Shown piece after piece: positions 53,150 to 60,492 of a stretch of DNA of 64,000 nucleotides. Below the pieces are notes generated by a model. That model had not been told where the DNA came from. It ran no database searches and saw only the letters and a program-made list of their open reading frames with translations. Origin of the DNA: Marinicellulosiphila megalodicopiae (GTDB lineage Bacteria; Pseudomonadota; Gammaproteobacteria; Pseudomonadales; Natronospirillaceae). The stretch is from NCBI RefSeq assembly GCF_045862395.1, contig NZ_AP023087.1, positions 1,116,001 through 1,180,000 on the forward strand, written 5' to 3'. The translations under genes were made by a program, and so were the position numbers. Every line of letters begins with the position of its first letter. The stretch's first letter is position 1.

Positions 53150-53788
53150 CTCCATCAAACCATCATTTCTTGTTCTCGATATTTCCATCCAATTCTTTTT
53201 AGAGAGCTTCCAAATTATGAATCATACAAAACATTAACCACTGACCATTTACTTTCTTCAGGCCCACAAATTCAATTTAGCCAACTTTTATCACAAATTA
53301 ATAAAATACGATGGAACAAGTCTTTCATACTCTCATAAATTAAGAGGCACTATCCCGCTATGAGAACTAACGAAATCGGCGATGGTTGTAAAATGCGGTT
53401 GTTTACCCGCTGCAAGTGCAATGAATTTTAAATCAGTCTTACACTTGCACAGGGATGTGAATGGTAGAGCTAAGTCTGGAACAATTACCCGAAACGCGTT
53501 CACGCACTTCATAAAAAGCCACGACTTGAAATCATGCCACGGTAATAGGCATAAAAAATAACGCGAAGTAATAATGCTGGGTGATAGGCTTTACGACCGA
53601 CTTTACTATTTTTATATGTGTCTAGGAATGCGGTTAAATCAATTTCATTTTCTAGAAGCTGATAAAGAAAGTACTCAAATGTATCATCACCTAAAACTTC
53701 TAGATACCAAGAAAAATTAAAGAGAAATCGAAAAAGAGGGATTGCTGATTTTAAGGGGAGAGGAATTAGTAGGAATAAAATTAGACAT
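53150..53788 (-). pseudogene. IS1182-family transposase remnant
   Basis: The minus-strand translation shows pieces of a DUF772/IS1182-type transposase in shifted frames. An N-terminus begins at 53788 (MSNFIP). Next come an AYHPALLLRVIFYAYYRGMISSRGF-like stretch (about 53640-53560) and LKFIALAAGKQPHFTTIADFVSSHSG (about 53435-53345). A C-terminal fragment WLMFCMIHNLEAL (about 53250-53200) follows after loss of the catalytic middle. It lies between two cassette boundaries and is non-functional. Confidence 0.8.
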
Positions 53789-53867
53789 AAAATCGTTAAT
53801 AATCTGAATTATGTCTATTTTACTAAAAAACAACTATAAAATCAGTGGTTTTTTAATTTTTCTAAAG

Positions 53868-53978
53868 CCTGAACGCTCTAATAAGCCGCGCAAAAACGCG
53901 GAGCCTTCATTGTGTATAATTCGCGAAGCGAAACACAATGAAGGCGGAGTGTTTTGCGTCGGTTTTAATTTGTTTTGT
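53868..53978 (-). other. attC site interrupted by the group II intron
   Basis: It matches the 116-bp attC type: AACGCTC start, CGCG-AAAAA-CGCG hairpin, TTCGCGAAGCGAA centre and GTGTTTTGCGTCGG. The GT of the terminal core is at 53977-53978 and continues after the intron as TAGAT (55911-55915), restoring GTTAGAT, a perfect GTTRRRY. Confidence 0.88.
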
Positions 53979-55910
53979 GTACGCCCAGCATGGGCATAAT
54001 CTTATGAGGTGAAAGTCCTCTGTAGGAAAATCACCGTCGAAATAACTGTGTTATTAGACGATAACTACTAGTGAATGGCAAGGGCTTAACCGCGAGGTTT
54101 GGTCTGAAGGAAGCCGGACGCAAAATTGCGAGCTGATGAACAAGAACATCATATTAGGCGTAGGCTGGAGGCGAGTTGGCACAAGGCGACGAAGCCACGT
54201 GATTTAACGGCCACCGTAAATGATGCAGCAGTGCAATGAAAGTTTATGCTCTTATCTGGGGAGATCTGTTTAACAAGCGATCAGTAATTTACCAGTAAGA
54301 CTCTGGTCAATAAGTGTCTTGGCTTTTGGGTGTCATCAACCCAAAAGAGCGAACCGATGAAAACCGATAGCGTCTTTGGGAGCAATCTCAATGATGATTA
54401 AACAGAAGTCAGCAGACGGCATAGTAGCCAAACGCCCATCGTAATGGTTGGGACAAGGTGAAGGCCTGAACATTTAGTGAAAGGAGGAGCCTTGTCACAC
54501 TTGAAACAACGAATGCCGAACGGCAGTGACGTGAATCAGCGTATTGATATGAAGCCAGCCTTTAGCAATAATTTATTCGAACAGATGATGCGCCCAGATA
54601 ATTTACAACAAGCGTGGAAACAAGTTCGAGCCAACAAAGGCGCGCCAGGAATTGACGGCATGACTGTCGATGACTTTCCTGAGTGGGTGAAAACAAACGA
54701 ATGGCAAAAGGTAAAAGCGCAACTCAATTCTGGTGCGTATCAACCCCAACCTGTTCGGCGTGTAGAAATTGAAAAACCCGATGGTGGCAAACGAATGCTT
54801 GGCATTCCAACTGTCATCGATCGAGTGATTCAACAAGCCCTCACCCAAGTGCTTACTCCCCTTTTTGATCCCGATTTTTCTGAAAACAGTTTTGGGTTCA
54901 GACCGAATCGAAGCGGTCAACAAGCGGTAAAACAAATACACCAGATCATTAAACAGAATCGGAAAATTTCCGTGGATGTTGATCTGTCAAAATTCTTTGA
55001 TCGAGTGAATCATGATTTATTAATGTCGTTAATTGGACAAAAAGTTCAGGACAAACAAATAAAGAAATTGATCGCAAAATACTTACGAGCAGGTGCAATG
55101 GTTAACACTAACGCAAGCCAATCGTACTTCCAAGAAACTCGAGAAGGTGTACCACAAGGCGGCCCATTATCGCCATTGCTGGCAAACATCATGCTGGATC
55201 CATTGGACAAAGAACTCGAAAAACGTGGACACCAATTTTCCCGATATGCAGACGATTTTATGATCGTAATAAAAAGTCAGCGTGCAGGTGAACGAGTGTT
55301 AAGCAGTATCACAAAGTATTTGCAGAATCGTTTGAAGTTATCAATTAACCTCAAGAAAAGTCAGGTAGTTAATGTCAAAGACAGTCAGTTTTTAGGGTTT
55401 ACCTTTAAGCGCGGACATATCAAATGGCACGAGAAAACTTTGCATAAATTTAAGCAAAGAATTCGAAGACTCACCAACCGAAATTGGGGTGTCAGTATGA
55501 GCTACCAACTTTTTAAAACCAGTCAATATATTCGAGGCTGGATAAATTATTTTGGCATCGCAAAATGTTATCAACTTTGCTGTGATCTAGATAACTGGAT
55601 ACGCAGAAGAGTGAGAATGGCATACTGGCGACAGTGGCGAAAACCACGAACCAAAGTAGGAAAGTTAATGAAATTGGGAGTTCATTATAAGATGGCTATT
55701 AATTGTGGGACAACCAGTAAAGGCCCATGGCGCAGTGCGAAAACGCTCGGAATTAATGAAGCATTATCAAATGATTATTTAAAGAAGGCGGGTTTGGTTT
55801 CACTACGCGATGGTTGGATTAAGGTTCATCACACTAAATGAAACGCCCTGTGCGGAGCCGCATGCAGGGTGTTGTGGGGGCTGAGAGTTAGAGACTCTTG
55901 GCTACCCGAT
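53979..55910 (+). mobile_element. Complete group IIC-attC intron
   Basis: This 1,932-bp retroelement begins GTACGCCCAGCATGGGC (consensus GUGCGCCCAGCAUGGGC, one change at position 3) and ends CTACCCGAT, the typical class C 3' end. It splits an attC after TTGT, the known target of this subclass, and is oriented opposite to the cassette genes. Domains I-III occupy about 53979-54470, the RT gene is in domain IV, and domains V-VI lie after 55841 (GGAGCCGCATG and GAGAGTTAGAGACTCTTGG hairpins). Confidence 0.9.
54492..55841 (+). CDS. Group IIC intron reverse transcriptase/maturase
   Basis: This is the intron-encoded protein for splicing and retrohoming. A TTG at 54492 directly after AGGAGGAGCC gives about 449 residues; an in-frame GTG at 54477 is possible but lies upstream of the ribosome site. 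RT motifs: RVEIEKPDGGKRMLGIP (RT2), FSENSFGFRPNRS (RT3), the FSRYADDFMIV catalytic box (YADD, about residue 230) and VKDSQFLGFTF, followed by the maturase X domain (QYIRGWINYFGIA). No endonuclease domain is present, as usual in class C. All motifs are intact, so it could be active. Confidence 0.93.
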   Translation: MSHLKQRMPNGSDVNQRIDMKPAFSNNLFEQMMRPDNLQQAWKQVRANKGAPGIDGMTVDDFPEWVKTNEWQKVKAQLNSGAYQPQPVRRVEIEKPDGGKRMLGIPTVIDRVIQQALTQVLTPLFDPDFSENSFGFRPNRSGQQAVKQIHQIIKQNRKISVDVDLSKFFDRVNHDLLMSLIGQKVQDKQIKKLIAKYLRAGAMVNTNASQSYFQETREGVPQGGPLSPLLANIMLDPLDKELEKRGHQFSRYADDFMIVIKSQRAGERVLSSITKYLQNRLKLSINLKKSQVVNVKDSQFLGFTFKRGHIKWHEKTLHKFKQRIRRLTNRNWGVSMSYQLFKTSQYIRGWINYFGIAKCYQLCCDLDNWIRRRVRMAYWRQWRKPRTKVGKLMKLGVHYKMAINCGTTSKGPWRSAKTLGINEALSNDYLKKAGLVSLRDGWIKVHHTK

Positions 55911-55916
55911 TAGATT

Positions 55917-56441
55917 CTAAGACCAGAATTTCCACCAAGGTTTTTTCGGGGTTTCAACGGGTTTTGGAGTCTCTTGTAAAATTACTTCAACATGCCGAAC
56001 CTTTTCTTGAGATTTGCTAGATACTACATCTAAGTGTTCATCTGAAAAGTCACCACTAAAGGCAACCAACATTTCTTCAAGTGTTTCAGATAACATTTCG
56101 TCTGGACCGTTAGTCGAAATATTACCTATCGGACTCCCTTCAATTTCAAGTTGCCAAATTATATTTGATTCCTTGGAGATAGTTGCAAGAATTTCAATTA
56201 AATAATCAATGTCTTTCATGACTTTAGGCGATTCTTCTGATGGATCGAGTTCATTTCCTTCATCATCAAATAAATGAAATAATTTTGATGATCCAGATAG
56301 ATCTCCATCAGATTCAAATAATGCGAAGGGTTCTATATACCAATCATATGATGATTCAAGATCTTTTACACTGTCTGCAATCTGCTCAATAGTTTTGTTG
56401 TTCGGATTTTCTTCAATATTATAATATATTGCCACGCCCAT
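55917..56441 (-). CDS. Integron cassette protein, unknown, with PWWKFW tail
   Basis: This acidic cytoplasmic protein of 174 residues is not recognised. It has a mixed alpha/beta first part (VAIYYNIEENPNN, then an IxQIADSVKDLESS helix) and a low-complexity Pro/Lys/Thr linker ending KKPWWKFWS. Trp-rich ends of this kind are seen on proteins that touch membranes or partner proteins. There is no signal peptide. The start lies 17 bp from the ATCTAAC core; the stop is 6 bp past the intron boundary. Probably a complete cassette gene. Confidence 0.65.
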   Translation of the reverse strand: MGVAIYYNIEENPNNKTIEQIADSVKDLESSYDWYIEPFALFESDGDLSGSSKLFHLFDDEGNELDPSEESPKVMKDIDYLIEILATISKESNIIWQLEIEGSPIGNISTNGPDEMLSETLEEMLVAFSGDFSDEHLDVVSSKSQEKVRHVEVILQETPKPVETPKKPWWKFWS

Positions 56442-56457
56442 AAACTTTACTCCTAGA

Positions 56458-56573
56458 ATCTAACGCTCAAATAAACCGCGCAAAAACGCGGAGCCTTCTT
56501 TGTGTATACTTCGCGAAGCGAAACACAAAGAAGGTGGAGTGTTTTGCGTCGGTTTTAATTTGCTTTGTTATAT
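56458..56573 (-). other. attC site (116-bp type)
   Basis: Core ATCTAAC (56458-56464) and GTTATAT (56567-56573) flank an imperfect palindrome with CCGCGCAAAAACGCGG and TTCGCGAAGCGAA. Near-identical to the sites at 53868 and 57748. Confidence 0.9.
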
Positions 56574-56858
56574 GGAAAACTCGCGAACTATACATTTAAA
56601 TTTAGTTGAGAAGTTATTTGCAAATTCAATGACATCCTCAATAGATTCATCTGGATGACAAGTTGTAGTAATATACCGTGATTTTATACCATCACCTATT
56701 GCAAGTTCATCCATTACATTTTCCCATACTTCACAATCTTTACCAACTGCGCAAAATAATTCAACTTTATCATCCAAAAAAGTTAATAATAATTCGTCAT
56801 GTTTCGGATCATAACCACTTTCAGAAATCAGAACGACTTTATACATTTTATTTGCCAT
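56568..56858 (-). CDS. Small cytoplasmic cassette protein, unknown
   Basis: The protein of 96 residues from MANKMYKVV is not recognised. The ATG at 56858 overlaps the neighbouring attC core, as cassette starts often do; a later Met (four residues on) or an upstream frame start at 56870 are alternatives. It is an alpha/beta protein with a KVVLISESGYDPKHDELLLTFL start and several Cys. The stop lies in the next attC core. It could be a small regulator; no family is assigned. Confidence 0.6.
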   Translation of the reverse strand: MANKMYKVVLISESGYDPKHDELLLTFLDDKVELFCAVGKDCEVWENVMDELAIGDGIKSRYITTTCHPDESIEDVIEFANNFSTKFKCIVREFSI

Positions 56859-56957
56859 ATAACGCCCCAATAAGGGGCTAAAAATTGTTTGCTAAAATGT
56901 GTAGCGAAGCGAAACCGAGCAAACTGTTTTTAGTCCCTCTTAATTGGCTTGTTATGT
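56857..56957 (-). other. attC site (divergent type)
   Basis: Cores ATATAAC (56857-56863) and GTTATGT (56951-56957); inner complementary arms CCCCAATAAGGGGCTAAAAA / TTTTTAGTCCCTC and GTTTGCT / AGCAAAC. Confidence 0.85.
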
Positions 56958-57401
56958 TTTTACTGCGCTGATATATGACCAGTTTGATCTGATACCCGCA
57001 GCGTAAGACAAGCCGATTGCTAGCCAAACGGCTGAGCTTGATACCCAAAACCAAATACCTAAACTTACAACGTACGGACTATCAAATAGCATAGGGATGA
57101 AAAAACCGTACGAGCCTCTGATTATACATAAGGCGGCAATTAATATTAGGAATAACTTTAAAAATGGAAGTTTACGAATTATACCTGCACCAGAAAGTGC
57201 GTATAAAGACCAGCCTAAAAAGATACACGCTAAAATTAAACCAACAAAAGCTGGATACATAGAGCCAGATTCAGCTTGTTTAGCTAAATTTTCACCTGCT
57301 CCTGACGCTAAATACCAATCTGGTCCACCAATTATTATTGCTATGTGAAGTAAGCTACCAAGAAAGGTTAATACTGCACCAAAAATAAAACTCTGCTTCA
57401 T
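56952..57401 (-). CDS. Four-helix membrane protein, integron cassette
   Basis: The ATG at 57401 is chosen because GGAAGGAG precedes it by seven bases; a longer frame to 57440 runs into the attC. The 149-residue protein has four helices (about 4-24, 48-69, 79-101 and 113-133), and the segments LLHIAIIIGGPDWY and LYALSGAGIIRKLP resemble a small conserved family of proteobacterial membrane proteins of unknown function. The stop overlaps the attC core. Confidence 0.75.
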   Translation of the reverse strand: MKQSFIFGAVLTFLGSLLHIAIIIGGPDWYLASGAGENLAKQAESGSMYPAFVGLILACIFLGWSLYALSGAGIIRKLPFLKLFLILIAALCIIRGSYGFFIPMLFDSPYVVSLGIWFWVSSSAVWLAIGLSYAAGIRSNWSYISAVKT

Positions 57402-57426
57402 CAGATGACTCCTTCCTAGAATGAAA

Positions 57427-57526
57427 ACATAACGCCTCATTAAGAGGAAATTTATAGTTGGCTAATATGTTGAACGCAGTGAAAACAGCCAACTGTAAAT
57501 TTTCCTGCTTTAATGCCTTGTTATAT
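57427..57526 (-). other. attC site (divergent type)
   Basis: Cores ACATAAC (57427-57433) and GTTATAT (57520-57526); inner arms GGAAATTTATAGTTGGCT / AGCCAACTGTAAATTTTCC pair with two bulges. Confidence 0.88.
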
Positions 57527-57747
57527 ATTTTTTAAAAGCTTAACTAAATTAACCCGTTAAACCATTATTTGCAATATGAACTGCATCACCCACCACAACG
57601 TAAACCCGAACCTGATTAAAAGGAATTTACGCATTACATTATTTTATAAACTTAAGGTTTGATTAATACAAAACCAAAAGAATTACACACCAACTTGCTT
57701 GAAATACACAAATGCTCAGAAGCAATTAAAATAGAATTAGTTGTGGT
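57527..57747 (-). other. Cassette without a clear protein gene
   Basis: The 221 bp between two attC sites hold no normal-length minus-strand frame. The only candidate is the 25-codon hydrophobic peptide listed separately. A plus-strand frame here runs through the attC and is not credible. Confidence 0.6.
57557..57634 (-). CDS. Possible 25-residue hydrophobic peptide in a cassette
   Basis: ATG to TAA encodes MRKFLLIRFGFTLWWVMQF followed by ILQIMV, a basic N-terminus and one membrane-length hydrophobic helix. It is in the expected orientation and is the only frame in its cassette. No clear Shine-Dalgarno sequence is seen, so the call is tentative. Confidence 0.3.
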   Translation of the reverse strand: MRKFLLIRFGFTLWWVMQFILQIMV

Positions 57748-57863
57748 ATATAACGCTCTAATAAACCGCGCAACAACGCGGAGGCTTCTTTGTGTATACT
57801 TCGCGAAGCGAAACACAAAGAAGGCGGAGTGTTTTGCGTCGGTTTTGATTAGCTTTGTTATAC
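57748..57863 (-). other. attC site (116-bp type)
   Basis: Cores ATATAAC (57748-57754) and GTTATAC (57857-57863), with CCGCGCAACAACGCGG and the central TTCGCGAAGCGAA. Differs at only a few positions from the sites at 53868 and 56458. Confidence 0.9.
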
Positions 57864-57866
57864 GGG

Positions 57867-58184
57867 TTAGCTAGTGAAAAATTTTATATAGTATTCTTCA
57901 TCATCGTCTTCATAATATTCTGATAATTCTCTAATTTCATTTAAAAATTCAGCACCTTCCAGCTTACGTATATCAGCTGTATACTTTATATTATAAGTTA
58001 ATACTGCATCATCAAGTAATCCATCTAGATAATCTGGTTTCTTTACTAAAAATACTAAATCATAACCAGACTTTCCATATATTTTGGCTTGGTCTGTTGG
58101 GTAGAAGTCACCCATAAAATCTTTGATTTTTTCTTTAATCGTATCTTCTGCATCAATTATTGCTAAATATAAATACGCTGACAT
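57867..58184 (-). CDS. First-cassette protein, acidic, unknown
   Basis: The protein of 105 residues lies next to the attI-like region and so is best placed for expression from the integron promoter. It begins MSAYLYLAIIDAEDTIKEKIKDF (alpha/beta ferredoxin-like pattern) and ends with an acidic run ELSEYYEDDDEEYYIKFF. Several strands alternate with helices; there is no signal or membrane segment. AGGAAAA precedes the ATG by 7 bp. No family is recognised. Confidence 0.7.
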   Translation of the reverse strand: MSAYLYLAIIDAEDTIKEKIKDFMGDFYPTDQAKIYGKSGYDLVFLVKKPDYLDGLLDDAVLTYNIKYTADIRKLEGAEFLNEIRELSEYYEDDDEEYYIKFFTS

Positions 58185-58609
58185 TTTTTATTTTTCCTGA
58201 TAATTTATCGTATAACAGCTATATATACGACAAACGAAAAAAAATCCATTTGTCGTGTTATTTTTAAATTTAAGAGCGAACTATACCAATTGAGTATTCT
58301 CAAGTCTAGGCGGTAAAAGGGGGCGTGGCTTTATGGTTGTCTTTTATGTGTGATAATTACAAAAGAAAACACGTCATATTTATAAAGGGTGTCCGTTTGT
58401 ACTAGATATAGCGTCATGTAATTGTGCTTTGAATCACCTATTTTTACTGGTTTACATTTCGTAATGTCGGTTGAACAAAGATAGTGCGTCATTGAAATTT
58501 CAAGCTGATAAAATTTTCTAAAACGACAGGTTTGAACAATCAGGATTGTTTAAATTACATTTATTTACAAAATTAACTTCTATATTTTTGCGTTATTTCA
58601 TTTTACTGT
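58185..58609. other. attI / cassette promoter region
   Basis: This is the region between the first cassette and intI. GTATAAC (58210-58216) is the junction core. An 8-bp inverted repeat ACGACAAA / TTTGTCGT (58227-58234, 58249-58256) ends at GTTATTT (58257-58263) and could be part of attI or a short attC. A leftward TTCAAA-17-TATATC pair at about 58406-58434 is a weak cassette promoter candidate. Confidence 0.45.
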
Positions 58610-58629
58610 TACTGTTTATATATACAGTA
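58610..58629 (+). promoter_or_regulatory. LexA (SOS) box of intI
   Basis: CTGTTTATATATACAG (58612-58627) matches the consensus CTGT-N8-ACAG with the preferred alternating A/T spacer, 18 bp before the intI ATG. SOS control of integron integrases is established. Confidence 0.88.
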
Positions 58630-58645
58630 TTGGGGGGTAGGTTTA

Positions 58646-59701
58646 ATGAATTATAATCAGTTAGAAGTAAATAATGATATTGCTAAAGTAATACCTGAAA
58701 AGCCTATTAAATTGATGGATCAATTTCGTTTTTTCATAAGAGCAAAAAACTACGCGTTGAAAACTGAAAAGACATACTGCTATTGGGTAGTATCGTTTAT
58801 TCGTTTTCATAAATTGCGACACCCCAAAGAAATGGGAGCAAATGAGATTGATCAATATTTATCCCATTTGGCAGTTAATGAGCATGTAAGTATCAATACT
58901 CAAAAAACAGCATTGAATGCTTTAATTTTTTTGTTTACTAAATATTTGAAAATTAAAATTGAGAAATTGGATTTTAGGTACAGTAAGCAAACCGTTAGAT
59001 TACCGACTGTTTTTTCACACAATGAAGCAGTCAGTATTATTAATGATTTAACTGGAAGTACCGCATTGGCTGTTTAACTGATGTATGGCTCGGGTTTAAG
59101 GGTTATGGAGGTATGTCGACTCAGAGTGATGGATATTGATTTTGAGAATAATTATATTATCGTTCGTACATCAAAAGGTAATAAATGGAGGAAATGTTTA
59201 TTACCTAATAATTTAATAGAAGACATCAAACAACGAATTATAAACACTCAAAAGCGGCACGAACAAGATTTAGAAGAGGGTTATGGAACCGCTTATTTAC
59301 CTAGCGCGTTATCCAAAAAAAGTCCTAACGCCAGTAAAGAATTTAAGTGGCAATATTTATTCCCATCAAGGAAGCAAAGTGCAAATAGAATAACAGGTGA
59401 AATTCAAAGATTTCACATGCATGAACGAAAATTACAACGTGCGGTTTCTCAGGCTATTGCAAATAATCATATCCACAAAAAAGCAAATTGCCATACATTC
59501 AGACATAGCTTTGCAACTAGGTTATTAGAAAATGGCACGGACATTCGTAATATTCATGCCTACAGGACGTAGGTAGTAGAACTGTGTCTGGAACTAACAG
59601 TCGAAGAGTTAATGGGGCATTCGGATTTATCAACAACTGAAATTTATACTCATGTAGTCGGGGTCAAAGACCGCTCTATTGTGAGTCCAATTGATTTGTA
59701 G
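58646..59701 (+). pseudogene. intI: Integron integrase IntI, broken by a stop codon and a small insertion
   Basis: This tyrosine recombinase of the IntI group would be about 337 residues. The first block (58646-59077) holds the core-binding domain. An in-frame TAA at 59075-59077 stands where relatives have Gln before the LMYGSGLRVMEVCRLRV box I. The IntI-specific extra domain is present (ALSKKSPNASKEFKWQYLFPS), then box II HTFRHSFATRLLENGTDI. About 42 bp inserted near 59557-59599 add a TAG before the frame resumes with EELMGHSDLSTTEIYTHV (catalytic His and Tyr). Two lesions make it non-functional unless read through. The start has a GGGGGGTAGG leader. Confidence 0.93.
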
Positions 59702-59732
59702 GTTACCTATAACAGTTTAAAAAAATATGCAC

Positions 59733-60365
59733 TTATCTAACAGGATCAATAGTCGTTTTCCGTCCATCCGTAATCGTCCTAAACGTCAAATTAATTCGAG
59801 GCAGCTTACTCTTTAAATTAATAGGCAAGCTATGTAGCCAATATATTTGAGTTTTACCTTGCATCATCAACAAGCTACCAGCTTCTAATTCGATAGAGCA
59901 GGAGTGTTTTTTTGTTTTATGTTTGAATGAGAACTTTCGTGGCTCTCCTAAACTCAGTGACGCAATGCTCGTTTGCTCACCCAATACCGTTTCATCGTCA
60001 CTGTGCCACGACATACCCTGTTCACCATTTTCATATAAATTGAGTAAACATGAGTTAAATTTTTGATTGGTTTTAGCTTCAACTATGGATTTTAATTCTA
60101 ATAACTCATCTGTCCACTGATTCGCTTGTTTGGTGGTGCCAGAATAATGATAGGCATAGTTTTTATTTCCATACCAAGCAACTTTACGCTTAGTGGTTAC
60201 GATCTTGCCATTAATTTGGACTTGATCATGTTGCCAGTTAATTTCTTTTAATAACGTTTCAAAATAATGTTGTGCTTCTTGTGCTGACAATATAGCGCCC
60301 AAGTAATTCACTTCACCCTGATAAAGCAAAAGGTTTAAATCTGGATCATTCTCAAATAAATTCAT
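59733..60365 (-). CDS. alkB: AlkB-like 2-oxoglutarate/Fe(II) dioxygenase
   Basis: This oxidative dealkylation enzyme repairs 1-meA and 3-meC in nucleic acids. The 210 residues resemble the ALKBH2/3-like bacterial subgroup. Iron ligands: His and Asp in SWHSDDE (about residue 117) and His in YWLHSLP; the 2-oxoglutarate-binding Arg is in PRINLTFR. KVAWYGNKNYAYHYSG forms the nucleotide-recognition lid. It lies 127 bp downstream of the Ada-like gene on the same strand, a functional pair as in E. coli ada-alkB. Confidence 0.92.
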   Translation of the reverse strand: MNLFENDPDLNLLLYQGEVNYLGAILSAQEAQHYFETLLKEINWQHDQVQINGKIVTTKRKVAWYGNKNYAYHYSGTTKQANQWTDELLELKSIVEAKTNQKFNSCLLNLYENGEQGMSWHSDDETVLGEQTSIASLSLGEPRKFSFKHKTKKHSCSIELEAGSLLMMQGKTQIYWLHSLPINLKSKLPRINLTFRTITDGRKTTIDPVR

Positions 60366-60413
60366 TTATTAACTCTGTGTGTATTTAAAGTTTTTACCTT
60401 AACTTATTTTCAG

Positions 60414-60476
60414 CCTCAAGCCTCAAGCCTCAAGCCTCAAGCCTCAAGCCTCAAGCCTCAAGCCTCAAGCCTCAAG
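60414..60476. repeat. Heptamer repeat CCTCAAG, nine copies
   Basis: Nine perfect tandem copies (63 bp) lie in the 127-bp gap between the Ada-like gene and alkB. A partial copy (GCCTCAAAC) follows 14 bp away. Confidence 0.97.
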
Positions 60477-60492
60477 CCACTTTCTTCATGCC

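Larger units (their letters stand above)
51423..59701 (-). mobile_element. Sedentary-type integron with inactive integrase
   Basis: The array holds an intI pseudogene (58646-59701, plus strand), an attI-like region and five or six leftward cassettes whose genes lie on the minus strand, each followed by an attC site. Three attC sites are nearly identical, 116-bp type. The layout (integrase diverging from its cassettes) is canonical. A group IIC-attC intron and an IS1182 remnant are inserted in the array. Confidence 0.88.

Noticed and set aside
53811..53999. Plus-strand frame of 62 codons
   Set aside because: It crosses the attC and the intron 5' boundary and has no homology.
57659..57874. Plus-strand frame of 71 codons
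   Set aside because: It starts with TTG, runs through a complete attC site and opposes cassette orientation.
60414..60476. Possible CRISPR or coding repeat
   Set aside because: The 7-bp unit has no spacers and lies between two stop/start borders, so it is a simple sequence repeat.
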